Assembly (NCBI GenBank): GCA_963786155.1
Contig: CAWAXW010000006.1
Location: forward strand, 1,426,001-1,490,000
Direction of reading: 5' to 3'
Source of the DNA: CAWAXW01 sp963786155
GTDB lineage: Bacteria > Actinomycetota > CADDZG01 > WHSQ01
DNA: 64,000 bases
This document shows, in pieces, positions 18,868 to 27,451 of the stretch. Every line of letters starts with the position of its first letter. Position 1 is the stretch's first letter. The position numbers and the translations under genes are program-made. A model generated the notes under the pieces. It was not told where the DNA came from and ran no database searches. It was given only the letters and a program-made list of their open reading frames with translations.

Positions 18868-18916
18868 GAGGTTTGGTCACTTGACTGCGATATGCGCAAT
18901 TGAGTGACGAAACCTC
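18868..18916 (+). repeat. 49-base imperfect palindrome
   Basis: Two 17-base arms (18868-18884 and 18900-18916, three mismatches) flank a centre that is itself nearly palindromic (TGCGATATGCGCA). It lies between the 16S terminator and the stop codon of the minus-strand gene at 18919. It may end that gene's transcript, though neither strand has a U-tract. Confidence 0.5.
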
Positions 18917-18918
18917 CT

Positions 18919-19482
18919 CTAGTAGTTGTGCGTCGTTACGCTGAGGGTTCCGTATCTGTCCCCGAAGATCATGTCGGAGGATTGGGCGTCGGCGATTCTT
19001 AGGAGGGCCGTCACCGGCGCTTCCGGGGTTGCCCCTTCGATGATCTTCTCGAGCGTCACTCCGGACAGAAGTCTCTGAACTCTTGGGCCCTTTGTTATCG
19101 GAGGATCCCAAGCTACCCAGATGTCGATAGTCGATCCGGGTGGCGTGTCGGGGGATAGGCCCTGCAGTTCACTCAACCCGACCGCGTAGATGCGAGTCGG
19201 GTCGACCCCCGCATCTACAGCCGTTGCTTCGACGGTTCCCGCAGGAGAAACGCTTGGAGCCGGCGACGATGCGACGGAGGGAGCAACGTTTGGCTCCGGT
19301 GATGCGATCTTCGACGGGAGGATCGCGTTCCACGCGAGGTAGGCCAGGATCACTGCGGCTCCGCCGGAGAGGGCGAGATTCTTCATCCGGGGGTTCACTT
19401 GCGGGTCGCCGCCTGCTGACCCAAGACCACGCTCCCAGGTGCCCATCGGGCGGCGACCGGCAAGTGCATCATCGGGAGTCAC
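18919..19482 (-). CDS. Membrane-anchored protein of the Tad locus, CpaB/RcpC-like C-terminus
   Basis: A 187-residue protein of uncertain role. From the likely later start (GTG at 19398 or ATG at 19386) it has an N-terminal membrane helix (LALSGGAAVILAYLAWNAIL), a Pro/Ser-rich linker and a C-terminal domain with LLRIADAQSSDMIFGDRYGTLSVT, reminiscent of the end of CpaB/RcpC pilus assembly proteins. The GTG at 19482 overlaps the LysM gene upstream by 14 bases. Together with the LysM gene it forms a minus-strand pair at the edge of the Tad locus, so a role in pilus assembly at the cell wall is likely but not proven. Confidence 0.6.
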   Translation of the reverse strand: MTPDDALAGRRPMGTWERGLGSAGGDPQVNPRMKNLALSGGAAVILAYLAWNAILPSKIASPEPNVAPSVASSPAPSVSPAGTVEATAVDAGVDPTRIYAVGLSELQGLSPDTPPGSTIDIWVAWDPPITKGPRVQRLLSGVTLEKIIEGATPEAPVTALLRIADAQSSDMIFGDRYGTLSVTTHNY

Positions 19483-20206
19483 CGCACTCGTTCGGGAGAA
19501 CGAGCCTCTGACCCGGGTGGATAACGCTCGGGTCGACTCCGATGATGTTGCGATTTACTCGGTGTATCGAGGGCCAATAGCGCGCGATGCGGCGCTCATC
19601 TTCGGTCGATAACGCGCGGGCTGCGATCTCCCACAGCGTGTCGCCGGAACGCACGACGTAGTCCTTCCCGCAGCGGGGCAGTAACCCGGAGCCCGCTGGA
19701 TGGCGGCTCATCGACTCCCGCCGTTCACGCTCTCGTGGGGTTATGTCCTGCTCTCTTGGATCCGGCTTGCCCCTGGACCCCTGCCGAGGGTCCGTCTTCC
19801 CCTCTTGCTTGGCTCGAGGGAACAGGGGAGTCACGGCCCCATGGGATGAAACCGGGCCGTGAACGACCGGGTGCGTCCGCATCGAGCCGCCGGGGGCTGG
19901 GATGACGGAACGGAGAGGGGGCGAACCGTCGTTCCCAGCCCACGGAGGAGGGGAGGCGTCTTCGCCCTGGGGGATGAGCGAAGCGCCTGAGCTCGAGAAG
20001 GAGGCGGCGGAGGCCGGGGCGCCGTGCAGAGCCGCGACGCAGCCCAGAACGGTGGCCAGTCGAGCCGTCAGAGAGTTGAAGCGTCGCGGTCGTCGCCGAA
20101 CTCTGATCCGCACCCGACTCGCGAGACCCAGCGCGGCCAAGGCCGAAGCCGCGGCCGCCGGGCCGGTAAGGGAATCGCCGAATCCATTGAGCGCTGCTTG
20201 GTTCAT
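19469..20206 (-). CDS. LysM-domain protein
   Basis: A 245-residue protein whose last about 65 residues form a LysM peptidoglycan-binding domain: YVVRSGDTLWEIAARALS, then IHRVNRNIIG and HPGQRLVLP. The first part has two hydrophobic stretches separated by an Arg-rich loop (an alanine-rich region near residues 10-30 and another near 50-72), then a long Pro/Gly/Arg linker. The ATG at 20206 is preceded by GGAGGGA. LysM proteins of this build are frequent next to actinobacterial Tad loci, where they may tie the pilus machine to the wall. Confidence 0.8.
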   Translation of the reverse strand: MNQAALNGFGDSLTGPAAAASALAALGLASRVRIRVRRRPRRFNSLTARLATVLGCVAALHGAPASAASFSSSGASLIPQGEDASPPPWAGNDGSPPLRSVIPAPGGSMRTHPVVHGPVSSHGAVTPLFPRAKQEGKTDPRQGSRGKPDPREQDITPRERERRESMSRHPAGSGLLPRCGKDYVVRSGDTLWEIAARALSTEDERRIARYWPSIHRVNRNIIGVDPSVIHPGQRLVLPNECGDSR

Positions 20207-20230
20207 CCTTAATCCCTCCGTTTGCATCCG

Positions 20231-20240
20231 TTTACCTATG
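20231..20240 (+). promoter_or_regulatory. Shared motif TTTACCTAYG, copy 1
   Basis: TTTACCTATG in the divergent gap between the LysM gene and the hypothetical gene at 20238. Nine of ten bases match the copy at 21077, in the next divergent gap beside the HTH gene. It could be an operator of that HTH protein; two copies are weak evidence. Confidence 0.3.
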
Positions 20241-20846
20241 TTCAATTACGATGGTATATGTCTACGTATGTCTGAAGTCAACCGGTTCGCGAAAATACTT
20301 GGGGTCAATCAGGAAGGAGTTGGTTCCCGCCCCCTAGAAATCTGCGGCGGGATGGGAAGCGATGGAGACCGCGTGTTGCGATCGGTCGAGGCCGCGTTCG
20401 ACGCGCGTCTCGAGCGAGAAGAACGGATCGCGATCGCGGACCTGGCCTTCAGCTTCGAACAGGATCGGCCTCTGGTGGACTTCCTGACTCGCGCCGGATC
20501 CGTCAGGGCGGCCCTACCCGGCGGTTTGGAGTTTCCCGTCACCACTATCGGACTGGACTACGTCGGGTTCGAGGCACCCACCGGGGTCATCCCTCTGAGC
20601 GCCTGCCAACTACTCATAGACGAGTCGGGGAACCCTCCGAAACGGCTGGATCAAAGGCTTCTGGAGGTTCTCAGGACATGGGCCCGAGCGCGCCGCGCAG
20701 TGCGTGTCGTCACCGGCTCATCAGAGCAAAGGGGCGCCTTGATCCGGGCAGCCAGAGATCACATCGCCTTGGGGCACGGGGAGATCCAGGTCCTGATTGG
20801 ATCAGATTCGATCCGCGCCGTTACTCTCGAATCGCACGGGGGTTGA
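20238..20846 (+). CDS. Hypothetical protein of the Tad locus
   Basis: I do not recognise this gene. It encodes about 200 residues, acidic, without signal peptide or membrane helix. The protein looks like a compact alpha/beta fold with LEREERIAIADLAFSFEQDR, LPGGLEFPVTTIGLDYVGFE and a final part HIALGHGEIQVLIGSDSIRAV. Possible starts are ATG at 20238, 20268 or 20352. None has a good Shine-Dalgarno sequence, and a leaderless start at 20268 behind a TATATG box is possible. It converges with the HTH gene, overlapping it by 26 bases. Confidence 0.55.
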   Translation: MFNYDGICLRMSEVNRFAKILGVNQEGVGSRPLEICGGMGSDGDRVLRSVEAAFDARLEREERIAIADLAFSFEQDRPLVDFLTRAGSVRAALPGGLEFPVTTIGLDYVGFEAPTGVIPLSACQLLIDESGNPPKRLDQRLLEVLRTWARARRAVRVVTGSSEQRGALIRAARDHIALGHGEIQVLIGSDSIRAVTLESHGG

Positions 20847-21066
20847 GCGGGTGATCCTTGGCCCACTGTTTAGTCTCCTCGTGGAGCCTCGCGATGTAGG
20901 CCTCGAGCTCGCCACGATCGACGCGCCATACACCTCGCCCGCCGATCTTGACTGCGGGGAGGTCGCCGTTCCGAACGAGCGCGTAGACCTGGGGGACGCT
21001 CACATTGAGGTATTCGGAGACCCCCTCGAGGGTCATGAAGCGCGGTTCCTCGTCCATATGGGCCAT
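20821..21066 (-). CDS. Excisionase/MerR-type helix-turn-helix DNA-binding protein
   Basis: An 81-residue protein made almost entirely of a winged helix-turn-helix of the excisionase family: MTLEGVSEYLNVSVPQVYAL followed by VRNGDLPAVKIGGRGVWRVDRGELEAYIA. Such small proteins resemble BldC, a developmental regulator of Streptomyces, and are common beside Tad loci. Here it stands divergent to the pilus operon, 60 bases from cpaB, so it is the obvious candidate regulator of it. AGGAG lies just before the ATG. Confidence 0.85.
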   Translation of the reverse strand: MAHMDEEPRFMTLEGVSEYLNVSVPQVYALVRNGDLPAVKIGGRGVWRVDRGELEAYIARLHEETKQWAKDHPLNPRAIRE

Positions 21067-21076
21067 GTTACTCCTG

Positions 21077-21086
21077 TTTACCTACG
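21077..21086 (+). promoter_or_regulatory. Shared motif TTTACCTAYG, copy 2
   Basis: TTTACCTACG in the gap between the HTH gene and the pilus operon. See the copy at 20231. Confidence 0.3.
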
Positions 21087-21128
21087 AAACGCTGGATTGC
21101 AAAACTCTATGGCCTCGGTGGGACAGTG

Positions 21129-21803
21129 ATGGATGTCCCTCGGGCGACCAGGGTCGTCGCCCCTTCATGGCTGAACGCTCGCACCCTTCTGGGGCTGCTG
21201 CTGTTCTGTGTCTCGTTTGCTGCGGGCCAGATCCTGATCCAACGGGAGCGGACGACCGTTCCCATCTGGGCGGCAAGCTCCGACCTCCCGGCCGACACCG
21301 TGCTGGGACCCGGTGACCTCGAAATCGTCGATGTGAGACTCCCGGGTGAGGTGGCCTCGACCTACGCCGCGGGGAGCAAGACGCTGGCCGGGGGCGTACT
21401 GACCAGACCCCTGCTGGCCGGAGAGCTCGTGCCCCTCGGATGGATCTCGGATTCTCCGGTCGGATCGGACGCACGAGCTCTCACCGTGCCCGTGACCCCC
21501 GAGCACGCTGCGGGAGCGGCCTTCGCGCCGGGCGACGTCGTCGATATCTACGTGACCCTCAATGCGGGAGATGCCCGCGCCCGCACGACCCTCGTTGCAG
21601 AAAGCGTGCAGGTCCTGGAGATAGTCACCGCCGGAGGTCTCGTGGCGGGCGAAGGCGGGGTCACCGGGATCACCGTTCGCGTTCCCCAGGCGGTCGCAGG
21701 GGAGCTCACGTTGGCTCTCAGGGCAGGCGAGATCGACGTTGCACGGGTGGATGGGTCCCTCGGCGGCAAGGCCGGCTCCACCACCTCGCTGGACGATCTG
21801 TGA
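21129..21803 (+). CDS. cpaB: Tad pilus assembly protein CpaB/RcpC, SAF domain
   Basis: CpaB-type proteins act in the periplasm or wall space in Tad/Flp pilus biogenesis. The 224-residue protein has one N-terminal membrane helix (LLGLLLFCVSFAAGQILI), a SAF domain (about residues 45-110; VPIWAASSDLPADTVLGPGDL) and an RcpC-like part with VVDIYVTLN. ATG at 21129 directly follows a GTG at 21126; either may serve. It is the first gene of a tightly overlapped operon running to 27369. Confidence 0.88.
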   Translation: MDVPRATRVVAPSWLNARTLLGLLLFCVSFAAGQILIQRERTTVPIWAASSDLPADTVLGPGDLEIVDVRLPGEVASTYAAGSKTLAGGVLTRPLLAGELVPLGWISDSPVGSDARALTVPVTPEHAAGAAFAPGDVVDIYVTLNAGDARARTTLVAESVQVLEIVTAGGLVAGEGGVTGITVRVPQAVAGELTLALRAGEIDVARVDGSLGGKAGSTTSLDDL

Positions 21804-23005
21804 TCCGGGCGACCCGGATCGCAACTGTTGCCGGGGACGGCGACATCGAGGCTGCGGCCGCGGCCGCCTTCGCGGGTCGAAGCGACATCGAGCTCGTCAT
21901 GAGATGTGTGGACCACGTCGAGCTCGTCGCGATCATGGAGGGGGCCGGCATCGAGGCGATCGTCGCCTTCGGGGCCCCCAATTGGCTGGACGCGCGTTGC
22001 GGCGAGGAGATCGCGAGTCACGGGGTTCGCTTCGTGGGTGTCGCAAGGCACCTGGATGACGCCGACAGGCTCCGGGCACTCGGTGCAACCGTTCTCCCGG
22101 GTCCTGCCCCCATCGACGAGATCGTCGAGCTGTCTACAACGCTCCCCGAACCGGTCGAGAAACAAGTGAAGTCCCGCGGAGGGGGCTCCCTGACGGCGGT
22201 TTGGGGCCCCAAGGGCTCTCCGGGACGAACGACGGTGGCGATCGAGCTGGCCTATGCCTGTGCCGCTTCGCAGCATGAGGGTCGGGTCCTTCTGATCGAC
22301 GGCGACCCATATGGCGGCGACATCGTGCAGCTCTTGGCCATCACGGAGGAGGTTCCGTCGATCGTGTGGGCGGCACAAAGCGCTGCCAAGGGATCGTTCG
22401 ACGAGACGGCAGTGGTCCATGAACTGAGGCGCGTGGAGCGGGAGGGACCGGTCGTCATCCCGGGTCTGCCTCGCGCCGAGCTCTGGACCGAGGTCTCGAC
22501 GTTCGGCTGGAACGAGCTTCTTTCGTCCTCTCGTCATCTGTTTCAGACGTCGATCTGCGACGTTGGTTTCTGCCTCGAGGCGGACGAAGAGCTGGGCTTC
22601 TCCGGAGGGGACGGACGAAACGCGATAGCGCGGGCATCCGTCATGGAAGCCGATCACGTCGTCGCAGTGCTCCACGCGGATCCCGTCGGTCTCAAGAGTT
22701 TCCTGTGGGGTTATCAGGAACTGAAGGAACTGGTCCCACCCGAACGAATCGTTGTCCTTGCAAACCGATGTCACCCCGGCGTGGAACGCGATGTCGCGGA
22801 CATAATCCATCGCCATACCGGCAAGAGGGTCACGGCCTTCCTTCCCGACGCACCGCGCGAGATGGCACAAGCGACGATGAAGGGCCGCCCTCTGTCGGTT
22901 CTGGAACCTCGATCGAAGTTTGCATCCGCGACCCGAGATGTCGCAGCAGCCATCGGGGCGCGGGTGGCTCCTCGCGGCTTCCTGAGCAGGCTTGTCACTC
23001 GATGA
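21800..23005 (+). CDS. cpaE: Tad pilus localisation ATPase CpaE/TadZ-like
   Basis: A ParA/MinD-like ATPase thought to position the Tad machine at the pole. The 401-residue protein has a receiver-like N-terminal domain (about residues 1-120) and the ATPase domain with a deviant P loop (GPKGSPGRTTVAIELA; the usual KGGxGKT is altered to GSPGRT) and VLLIDGDPYGGD as Walker A' region. The GTG start lies in a GTGA overlap with cpaB, and the stop overlaps cpaF (ATGA). Confidence 0.87.
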   Translation: MIRATRIATVAGDGDIEAAAAAAFAGRSDIELVMRCVDHVELVAIMEGAGIEAIVAFGAPNWLDARCGEEIASHGVRFVGVARHLDDADRLRALGATVLPGPAPIDEIVELSTTLPEPVEKQVKSRGGGSLTAVWGPKGSPGRTTVAIELAYACAASQHEGRVLLIDGDPYGGDIVQLLAITEEVPSIVWAAQSAAKGSFDETAVVHELRRVEREGPVVIPGLPRAELWTEVSTFGWNELLSSSRHLFQTSICDVGFCLEADEELGFSGGDGRNAIARASVMEADHVVAVLHADPVGLKSFLWGYQELKELVPPERIVVLANRCHPGVERDVADIIHRHTGKRVTAFLPDAPREMAQATMKGRPLSVLEPRSKFASATRDVAAAIGARVAPRGFLSRLVTR

Positions 23006-24224
23006 GAGATCAGGTCCTGCCTCTCATCGAGGACGAGGTCCGGGAGCTCGTTCGCAGCCGCGGTGTCGACCCAGTTCAGGATGGGTGGACGAGCGTGGGG
23101 GAGCTCGTGGACGAGGTCGTCGATTCGTACGAACGTCGAACCGAAGCGACGAATCTCCCTCGGATCCCGACCGCGGCTCACTGCGTAAAGCGGTTCTCGA
23201 TCGGGTCGTCGGATATGGCCCGCTTCAGCCGTTGTTGGACGACCCCGACGTAGAAGAGATCTGGATCAACGGACCGGGCCGCGTCTTCTGTGCCCGCAAC
23301 GGGCGACACCAACTCACGAACATCGTCGTCGGCGAACGCGAGATCAGAGACGTCGTCGAGCGAATGTTGCGAGCAAGTGGCCGGAGATTGGATCTCTCGA
23401 GTCCCTTCGTCGACGCAATGCTGATGGATGGCTCACGTTTACACGTCGCGATCCCCGACATCACGCAGAAGCACTGGGCTGTGAACATCAGGAAATTCGT
23501 TGTGAAGGCGAACCGTCTCGACGAGTTGGTGCGCCTCGGGTCGCTCGATCGACGAACCGCAGCCTTCCTGGAAGCGTCGGTCAGGGCCGGCCTGAACATC
23601 GTCGTCTCCGGGGGAACGCAGAGCGGTAAGACGACGATGTTGAACTGCCTCTCGGCCGCCATCCCCGGGGGACAGCGGGTCATCTCCTGTGAGGAAGTGT
23701 TCGAGTTGCAGATCCCCGTCCCCGACGTCGTATCTCTTCAGACTCGCCAGTCGAACCTCGAAGGCAAGGGCAAGATCGACCTGAGGCGACTGATAGTGGA
23801 AGCCTTGCGGATGCGACCCGACAGGATCATCGTCGGGGAGGTGCGCCGCGAGGAGGCCTTCGATCTCTTGGTGGCTTTGAATTCGGGGCTTCCCGGGATG
23901 ACGTCGATCCATGCCAACAGCGCGCTCGAAGCCTTGACGAAGCTGACCACCCTCCCGCTGTTGGCGGGAGAGAACGTCAGCTATTCGTTCGTCGCGCCGA
24001 CCGTTGCTGCGTGCGTTGACCTGATAGTGCATCTATCCAGCTATCGCGGCGCGAGGCGCACGCAACAAGTCCTTGGCGTCACGGGCCGTACAGAAGGTGA
24101 TCGGATAGAGACCGTTTCGCTGTGGGACCGGGAGGGCGACCGGCTGGTTTGGACGGGTCACCCCCCGCCGGGCGCCGATCGATTTGGAGCCGCGGGCATC
24201 GACCTGAAGGCCCTTCTGGCGTGA
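23002..24224 (+). CDS. cpaF: Tad pilus secretion ATPase CpaF (one frame break)
   Basis: The hexameric ATPase that powers Tad pilus extension. The N-terminus MRDQVLPLIEDEVRELVRSR runs in one frame to about 23160. The rest continues in another frame from about DPDRGSLRKAVLDRVVGYGP, with LLDDPDVEEIWINGP, Walker A GGTQSGKTTMLN, Walker B region RPDRIIVGEVRREEAFDLL and the His box MTSIHAN. One missing base near 23160 explains the break. All motifs are intact, so I read one functional gene. Adjacent genes overlap by four bases on both sides. Confidence 0.87.
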
Positions 24225-25065
24225 AGGCGGTTGTGAGCCTCGTGGCGGCGCTCGGAGTGTTGTTGATCTACAAGGGGCTCGGCTCCCCCTCGCAAGTTAA
24301 GAACCCAACACTCGCCGATCGATTCGCGCGCCTAGGATCAGGACAACCGCTCCGAAGGCATTCCGCATCGTCGTCTCATCCACAGGAGCCTTCGTGTTGG
24401 CCGGCCTCCTAGCGACCGGTGTCACCGGATCCCTACTGGCCGGAGCAGTCGGCGGAGTCGCGGCGGCCTCTGTTCCTATGGCTATGGCGAGACGCAATAC
24501 GCGCATTGCTCGCCGGCGACTGCGAGAAGCATGGCCCGATGCCATCGCCACCTTGATCTCCGCCGTCCGATCTGGGGTCTCTTTGCCGGAGGCGTGCATG
24601 GGCATCGCCGATCGCGGACCCGCGGTTCTCTTACCAGCGTTCGCAAGTTTCCGAGCTTCGTATCGTGCGAGTGGAAGCTTTCAGACGGCGCTCGAGCGGC
24701 TCACCGATGAGCTCGACGATCCTGTGGCCGACCGAGTGGGGTGGTCTTGGCGATGGCTCATCAAGTCGGCGGAACCGAGCTTGTGCGCGTTCTGCCGCGC
24801 GCTTGGAGATTTCGTCCGTGACGACCTGAGAACCCGAAAGGAGATCGAAGCCCGGTGGTCGTGGGCGGTGACTGCTGCCCGCGTCGCGGCCGCAGCCCCT
24901 TGGATAGTGCTCCTGCTGATGTCGACTCGGCCCGAAGCCGCGAAGGCGTACAACTCCGCATCCGGGTCACTCGTGATTGCCGCCGGGGCTGTGACTACGA
25001 TCCTCGGCTATCGCCTGATGCTCCGGGCGGCCCGGCTTCCGGAGGAAAGAAGGCTGGGCCGGTGA
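24221..25065 (+). CDS. tadB: Tad pilus inner-membrane protein TadB-like (one frame break)
   Basis: A GspF-type platform protein. The start VKAVVSLVAALGVLLIYKGL (GTG in the GTGA overlap with cpaF) is a first membrane helix. After about residue 45 the frame must change (near 24340-24360, one missing base) to continue as AFRIVVSSTGAFVLAGLL with a second helix, a cytoplasmic GspF domain (RRLREAWPDAIATLISAVRSG) and two C-terminal helices. The N-terminal part without the shift would end at the next stop. Confidence 0.82.
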
Positions 25066-25949
25066 CCACGGTCGTGGTCTTCGGCGCTGCGTTGGGACTG
25101 GCTCTGTTCGTGTCGGGCCTGGCGGCCGCCATGCGGCGCGACCTGAGTGTTCGCGTCGAGCCTTACGTCGACGGTGCTCCAGGGCGTTTCCCCGTACGGA
25201 GAAGGCGCTCACGTTTCGGCGAGGCCGGGAGGGCCTTCGACGACCTGATGAGGTCGCTTGGACGGCCTGAGGGCGCTCTCGGGAACCGGCTGGCGGATGC
25301 ATCGTTCGGAGGTGGTCGTCCCGAGTTCCGCCTGGAACAAGTGACGTGGGGGGCCGCGGCCACCGCCGGGCTCTGGATCCTGCTGCTGGCTTCCTCGGTT
25401 GGGTTTCAACCGGGGGCCGTGGCGGTGTTGAGCCTCATCTCGTTCGCGACCGGCTTCTTGGCCCGAGATTGGTGGCTCGGACGCCAGATCAGGACCCAGC
25501 AGGCCAGGATCGAGGAGGAGTTGCCCGTAGCGATCGATCTCTTGACCCTGTCCATCCTGGCGGGGGAGTCCATCCCGGCCGCAGTGCTGCGTATATCGAA
25601 CGCCTTGCCCCGAGGCATCGGTGCAGAGTTCGCGAAGGTGGCCGGCGACATCCGAGCCGGGGTGCCCGTGGATGAATCGCTCGAGCGCTTGAGCGCCAGA
25701 CTGCCACTGCCTTCGATCGGTCGATTGGTCGACGCGCTCATCACCGCGCTGGAGCGGGGGACGCCTCTCGCGGATGTCTTGAGAGCCCAAGCCGACGACT
25801 CCAGGGAGTCTCGTCGCAGACGTTTGCTCGAGATCGGGGGCAAGCGCGAAGTCCTGATGTTGGTTCCGGTGGTCTTTCTGATCCTTCCCACGGTTGTCGT
25901 ATTCGCGTTGTTCCCCGGGCTCGTGTCGTTGGATCTGTTGGTTCCGTGA
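25062..25949 (+). CDS. tadC: Tad pilus inner-membrane protein TadC-like
   Basis: The second platform protein, partner of TadB. It has 295 residues with an N-terminal helix, a pair of helices near residues 95-140, a GspF domain (QARIEEELPVAIDLLTLSIL and GIGAEFAKVAGDIRAGVPVD) and a final helix (LMLVPVVFLILPTVVVFALF). The GTG start overlaps tadB (GTGA). An intact frame, and an ordinary length for actinobacterial TadC. Confidence 0.88.
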   Translation: MTTVVVFGAALGLALFVSGLAAAMRRDLSVRVEPYVDGAPGRFPVRRRRSRFGEAGRAFDDLMRSLGRPEGALGNRLADASFGGGRPEFRLEQVTWGAAATAGLWILLLASSVGFQPGAVAVLSLISFATGFLARDWWLGRQIRTQQARIEEELPVAIDLLTLSILAGESIPAAVLRISNALPRGIGAEFAKVAGDIRAGVPVDESLERLSARLPLPSIGRLVDALITALERGTPLADVLRAQADDSRESRRRRLLEIGGKREVLMLVPVVFLILPTVVVFALFPGLVSLDLLVP

Positions 25950-25959
25950 AAGGAGAGAT

Positions 25960-26145
25960 ATGAGAAGACTGGCGGCGGTTTTCTTTTCGACGGCTCGCGA
26001 GGAAGCCGGAGACGTCCCTGGATGGGTCCTCATCATGCTTATGACGAGCGCCTTGGTAGTCGCGATCTGGGGTGTGGCGCGCGATCAGCTGGTTTCCATC
26101 GTGTCGAGCGCACTTTCCACCGTGTGCGGCGGCATCGGCTGCTGA
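25960..26145 (+). CDS. Flp-type pilin-like small membrane protein
   Basis: A 61-residue protein with a short basic leader, an acidic segment (REEAGDV) and one hydrophobic helix (GWVLIMLMTSALVVAIWGVA), ending with two cysteines. Size, layout and position behind tadC fit the major pilin of the Tad system, processed after the leader by a prepilin peptidase. No such peptidase gene is in the window. AGGAGAG lies just upstream of the ATG. Confidence 0.7.
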   Translation: MRRLAAVFFSTAREEAGDVPGWVLIMLMTSALVVAIWGVARDQLVSIVSSALSTVCGGIGC

Positions 26146-26522
26146 AATCTCAAGACGGCAACGCGACCGTCGAGTCCATATTCGCGATAACCCTCCTGAT
26201 GCTGTTGGTCTTGGGGGTCGTGCAGGTTGCGCTCATGCTGTACGGGCGGAACGTCATCGTGTCTTCGGCTCACGAAGGCGCTCGAGCCGCGATCGAGTTC
26301 GGGCGAGAGCCGGAGGACGCGGCGGCCATCGCGCGCGCCACGGTCACACGTTCGACGGGGGGCCTTGTCCGGGACCTACGCGTTTCGGTCGTGCCGTCCG
26401 ACGATTCCACTGGAACAAGGGTGGAAGTACGCGTCGCAGGGACGTTGAGGGCCATGGGACCGCTGTCGATCCCATTCCCGGTTGTGGTGACGGCGTCCAC
26501 GACCAGGCCTGCCGCGCCATGA
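26142..26522 (+). CDS. TadE-like minor pilin, possible CTG start
   Basis: A TadE-family protein: after a short basic leader (LKSQDGNATVES) comes the TadE helix IFAITLLMLLVLGVVQVALM, then a beta-rich part of about 85 residues. The Glu before the helix (ATVESIF) is the usual processing-site residue. No ATG, GTG or TTG stands at the right place. A CTG in a CTGA overlap with the previous stop fits best; a GTG at 26124 is the alternative. Confidence 0.75.
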   Translation: MKSQDGNATVESIFAITLLMLLVLGVVQVALMLYGRNVIVSSAHEGARAAIEFGREPEDAAAIARATVTRSTGGLVRDLRVSVVPSDDSTGTRVEVRVAGTLRAMGPLSIPFPVVVTASTTRPAAP

Positions 26523-26950
26523 AGGACAGACCGTGCCGGGAAGCAGGTGCAGCGCTCGTCGAAACCATCCTCATTGGGCTGCTCCTATTGGTCCCACTCA
26601 TCTGGGGCCTGGGAGTGCTTGCCGATCTCCAGAGAAACGCTCTAGCCGCGACCGCTGCGGCCCGTGAAGCAGGTTTCGAGGCCGCTCGCCAAACGGACGC
26701 GTCGGCCGCGGGGCGCGCGATCGATCGCGCTGTGCACGAGGCTTTCATCAATCACGGGCTCGATCCGTCGGATGCTCGCGTCAGTTGGGATGCGACCTCC
26801 GCGTTCGAGCGAGGGGGGTCGGTTGAGATCGAGGTCGAGATTCCGGTAACGGTCCTTCAAGCGCCGCTGATCGGGAAAGTCGCGGGTCCATCCGTCTGGG
26901 TCAGGGCAAGTCACACGGCGACGATCGACCTCTACCGAAGCCGTCCGTGA
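26519..26950 (+). CDS. TadE-like pilus protein
   Basis: A 143-residue protein of the TadE/TadG type. REAGAALVETILIGLLLLVP gives the leader with the conserved Glu and the start of the single membrane helix. A soluble domain of about 95 residues (REAGFEAARQTDASAAGRAI) follows. The ATG is in an ATGA overlap. Probably a pseudopilin of the Tad pilus. Confidence 0.78.
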   Translation: MKDRPCREAGAALVETILIGLLLLVPLIWGLGVLADLQRNALAATAAAREAGFEAARQTDASAAGRAIDRAVHEAFINHGLDPSDARVSWDATSAFERGGSVEIEVEIPVTVLQAPLIGKVAGPSVWVRASHTATIDLYRSRP

Positions 26951-27369
26951 ACATGGGACAACGGAACGAGCGCGGTCAGGTAACCGTCTTGATCATCGGC
27001 CTTGCTCTCGTTTGTTTCGCGGTCTCCGGGCTTGCGGTCGACGGGACACGAGCGTGGCTGCTTCGACGATCCCTACAAAATGCAGCCGACGGCAGCGCGC
27101 TGGCCGCGGCGGCGTCGGTCGATGTTGAGGCCTACTACCGAGATGGACGAGGTCCGCCGACATTGGACGTCTCAGCAGCGGAACAGGCCGCCTTTGGCTA
27201 CCTGCAGCGGCGAGGTCTCGATACTCGCGTCGAGGTCAGAGTTGATGCCCGCGAGGTGACCGTCGTCCTGGGTGACAGCATGCCGACGACATGGCTTCGC
27301 CTGGTAGGTATAGGTTCCATCCCCGTCGGGGCATCTGCGGCAGCGCAACCGTTCCCCGGCGGGCCCTAA
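26947..27369 (+). CDS. TadG-like pilus assembly protein
   Basis: A 140-residue protein with the leader NERGQVTVLIIGLALVCFAV and then SGLAVDGTRAWLLRRSLQNAADGSALAAA. This is the hallmark of TadG/TadE-like proteins (Asp-Gly-x-Arg after the helix, NAADGSALAAA). GTG start in a GTGA overlap. Last gene of the pilus operon; HU follows after 82 bases with its own ribosome binding site. Confidence 0.83.
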   Translation: MNMGQRNERGQVTVLIIGLALVCFAVSGLAVDGTRAWLLRRSLQNAADGSALAAAASVDVEAYYRDGRGPPTLDVSAAEQAAFGYLQRRGLDTRVEVRVDAREVTVVLGDSMPTTWLRLVGIGSIPVGASAAAQPFPGGP

Positions 27370-27451
27370 GAAGCGACGACCCACCATAGCCTCATGGGTC
27401 TGATTGATAAGGTGTCGGCGAAATGCTGACGGAAGCGGAGGAGGTTCCACT

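Noticed and set aside
20821..21066. Excisionase-type protein as sign of a mobile element
   Set aside because: No integrase, attachment repeat or other mobile gene nearby. This HTH type is a usual regulator next to Tad loci.
21548..22870. 440-codon minus-strand frame opposite cpaB/cpaE
   Set aside because: Antisense shadow. The plus-strand genes have domains and four-base overlaps on both sides.
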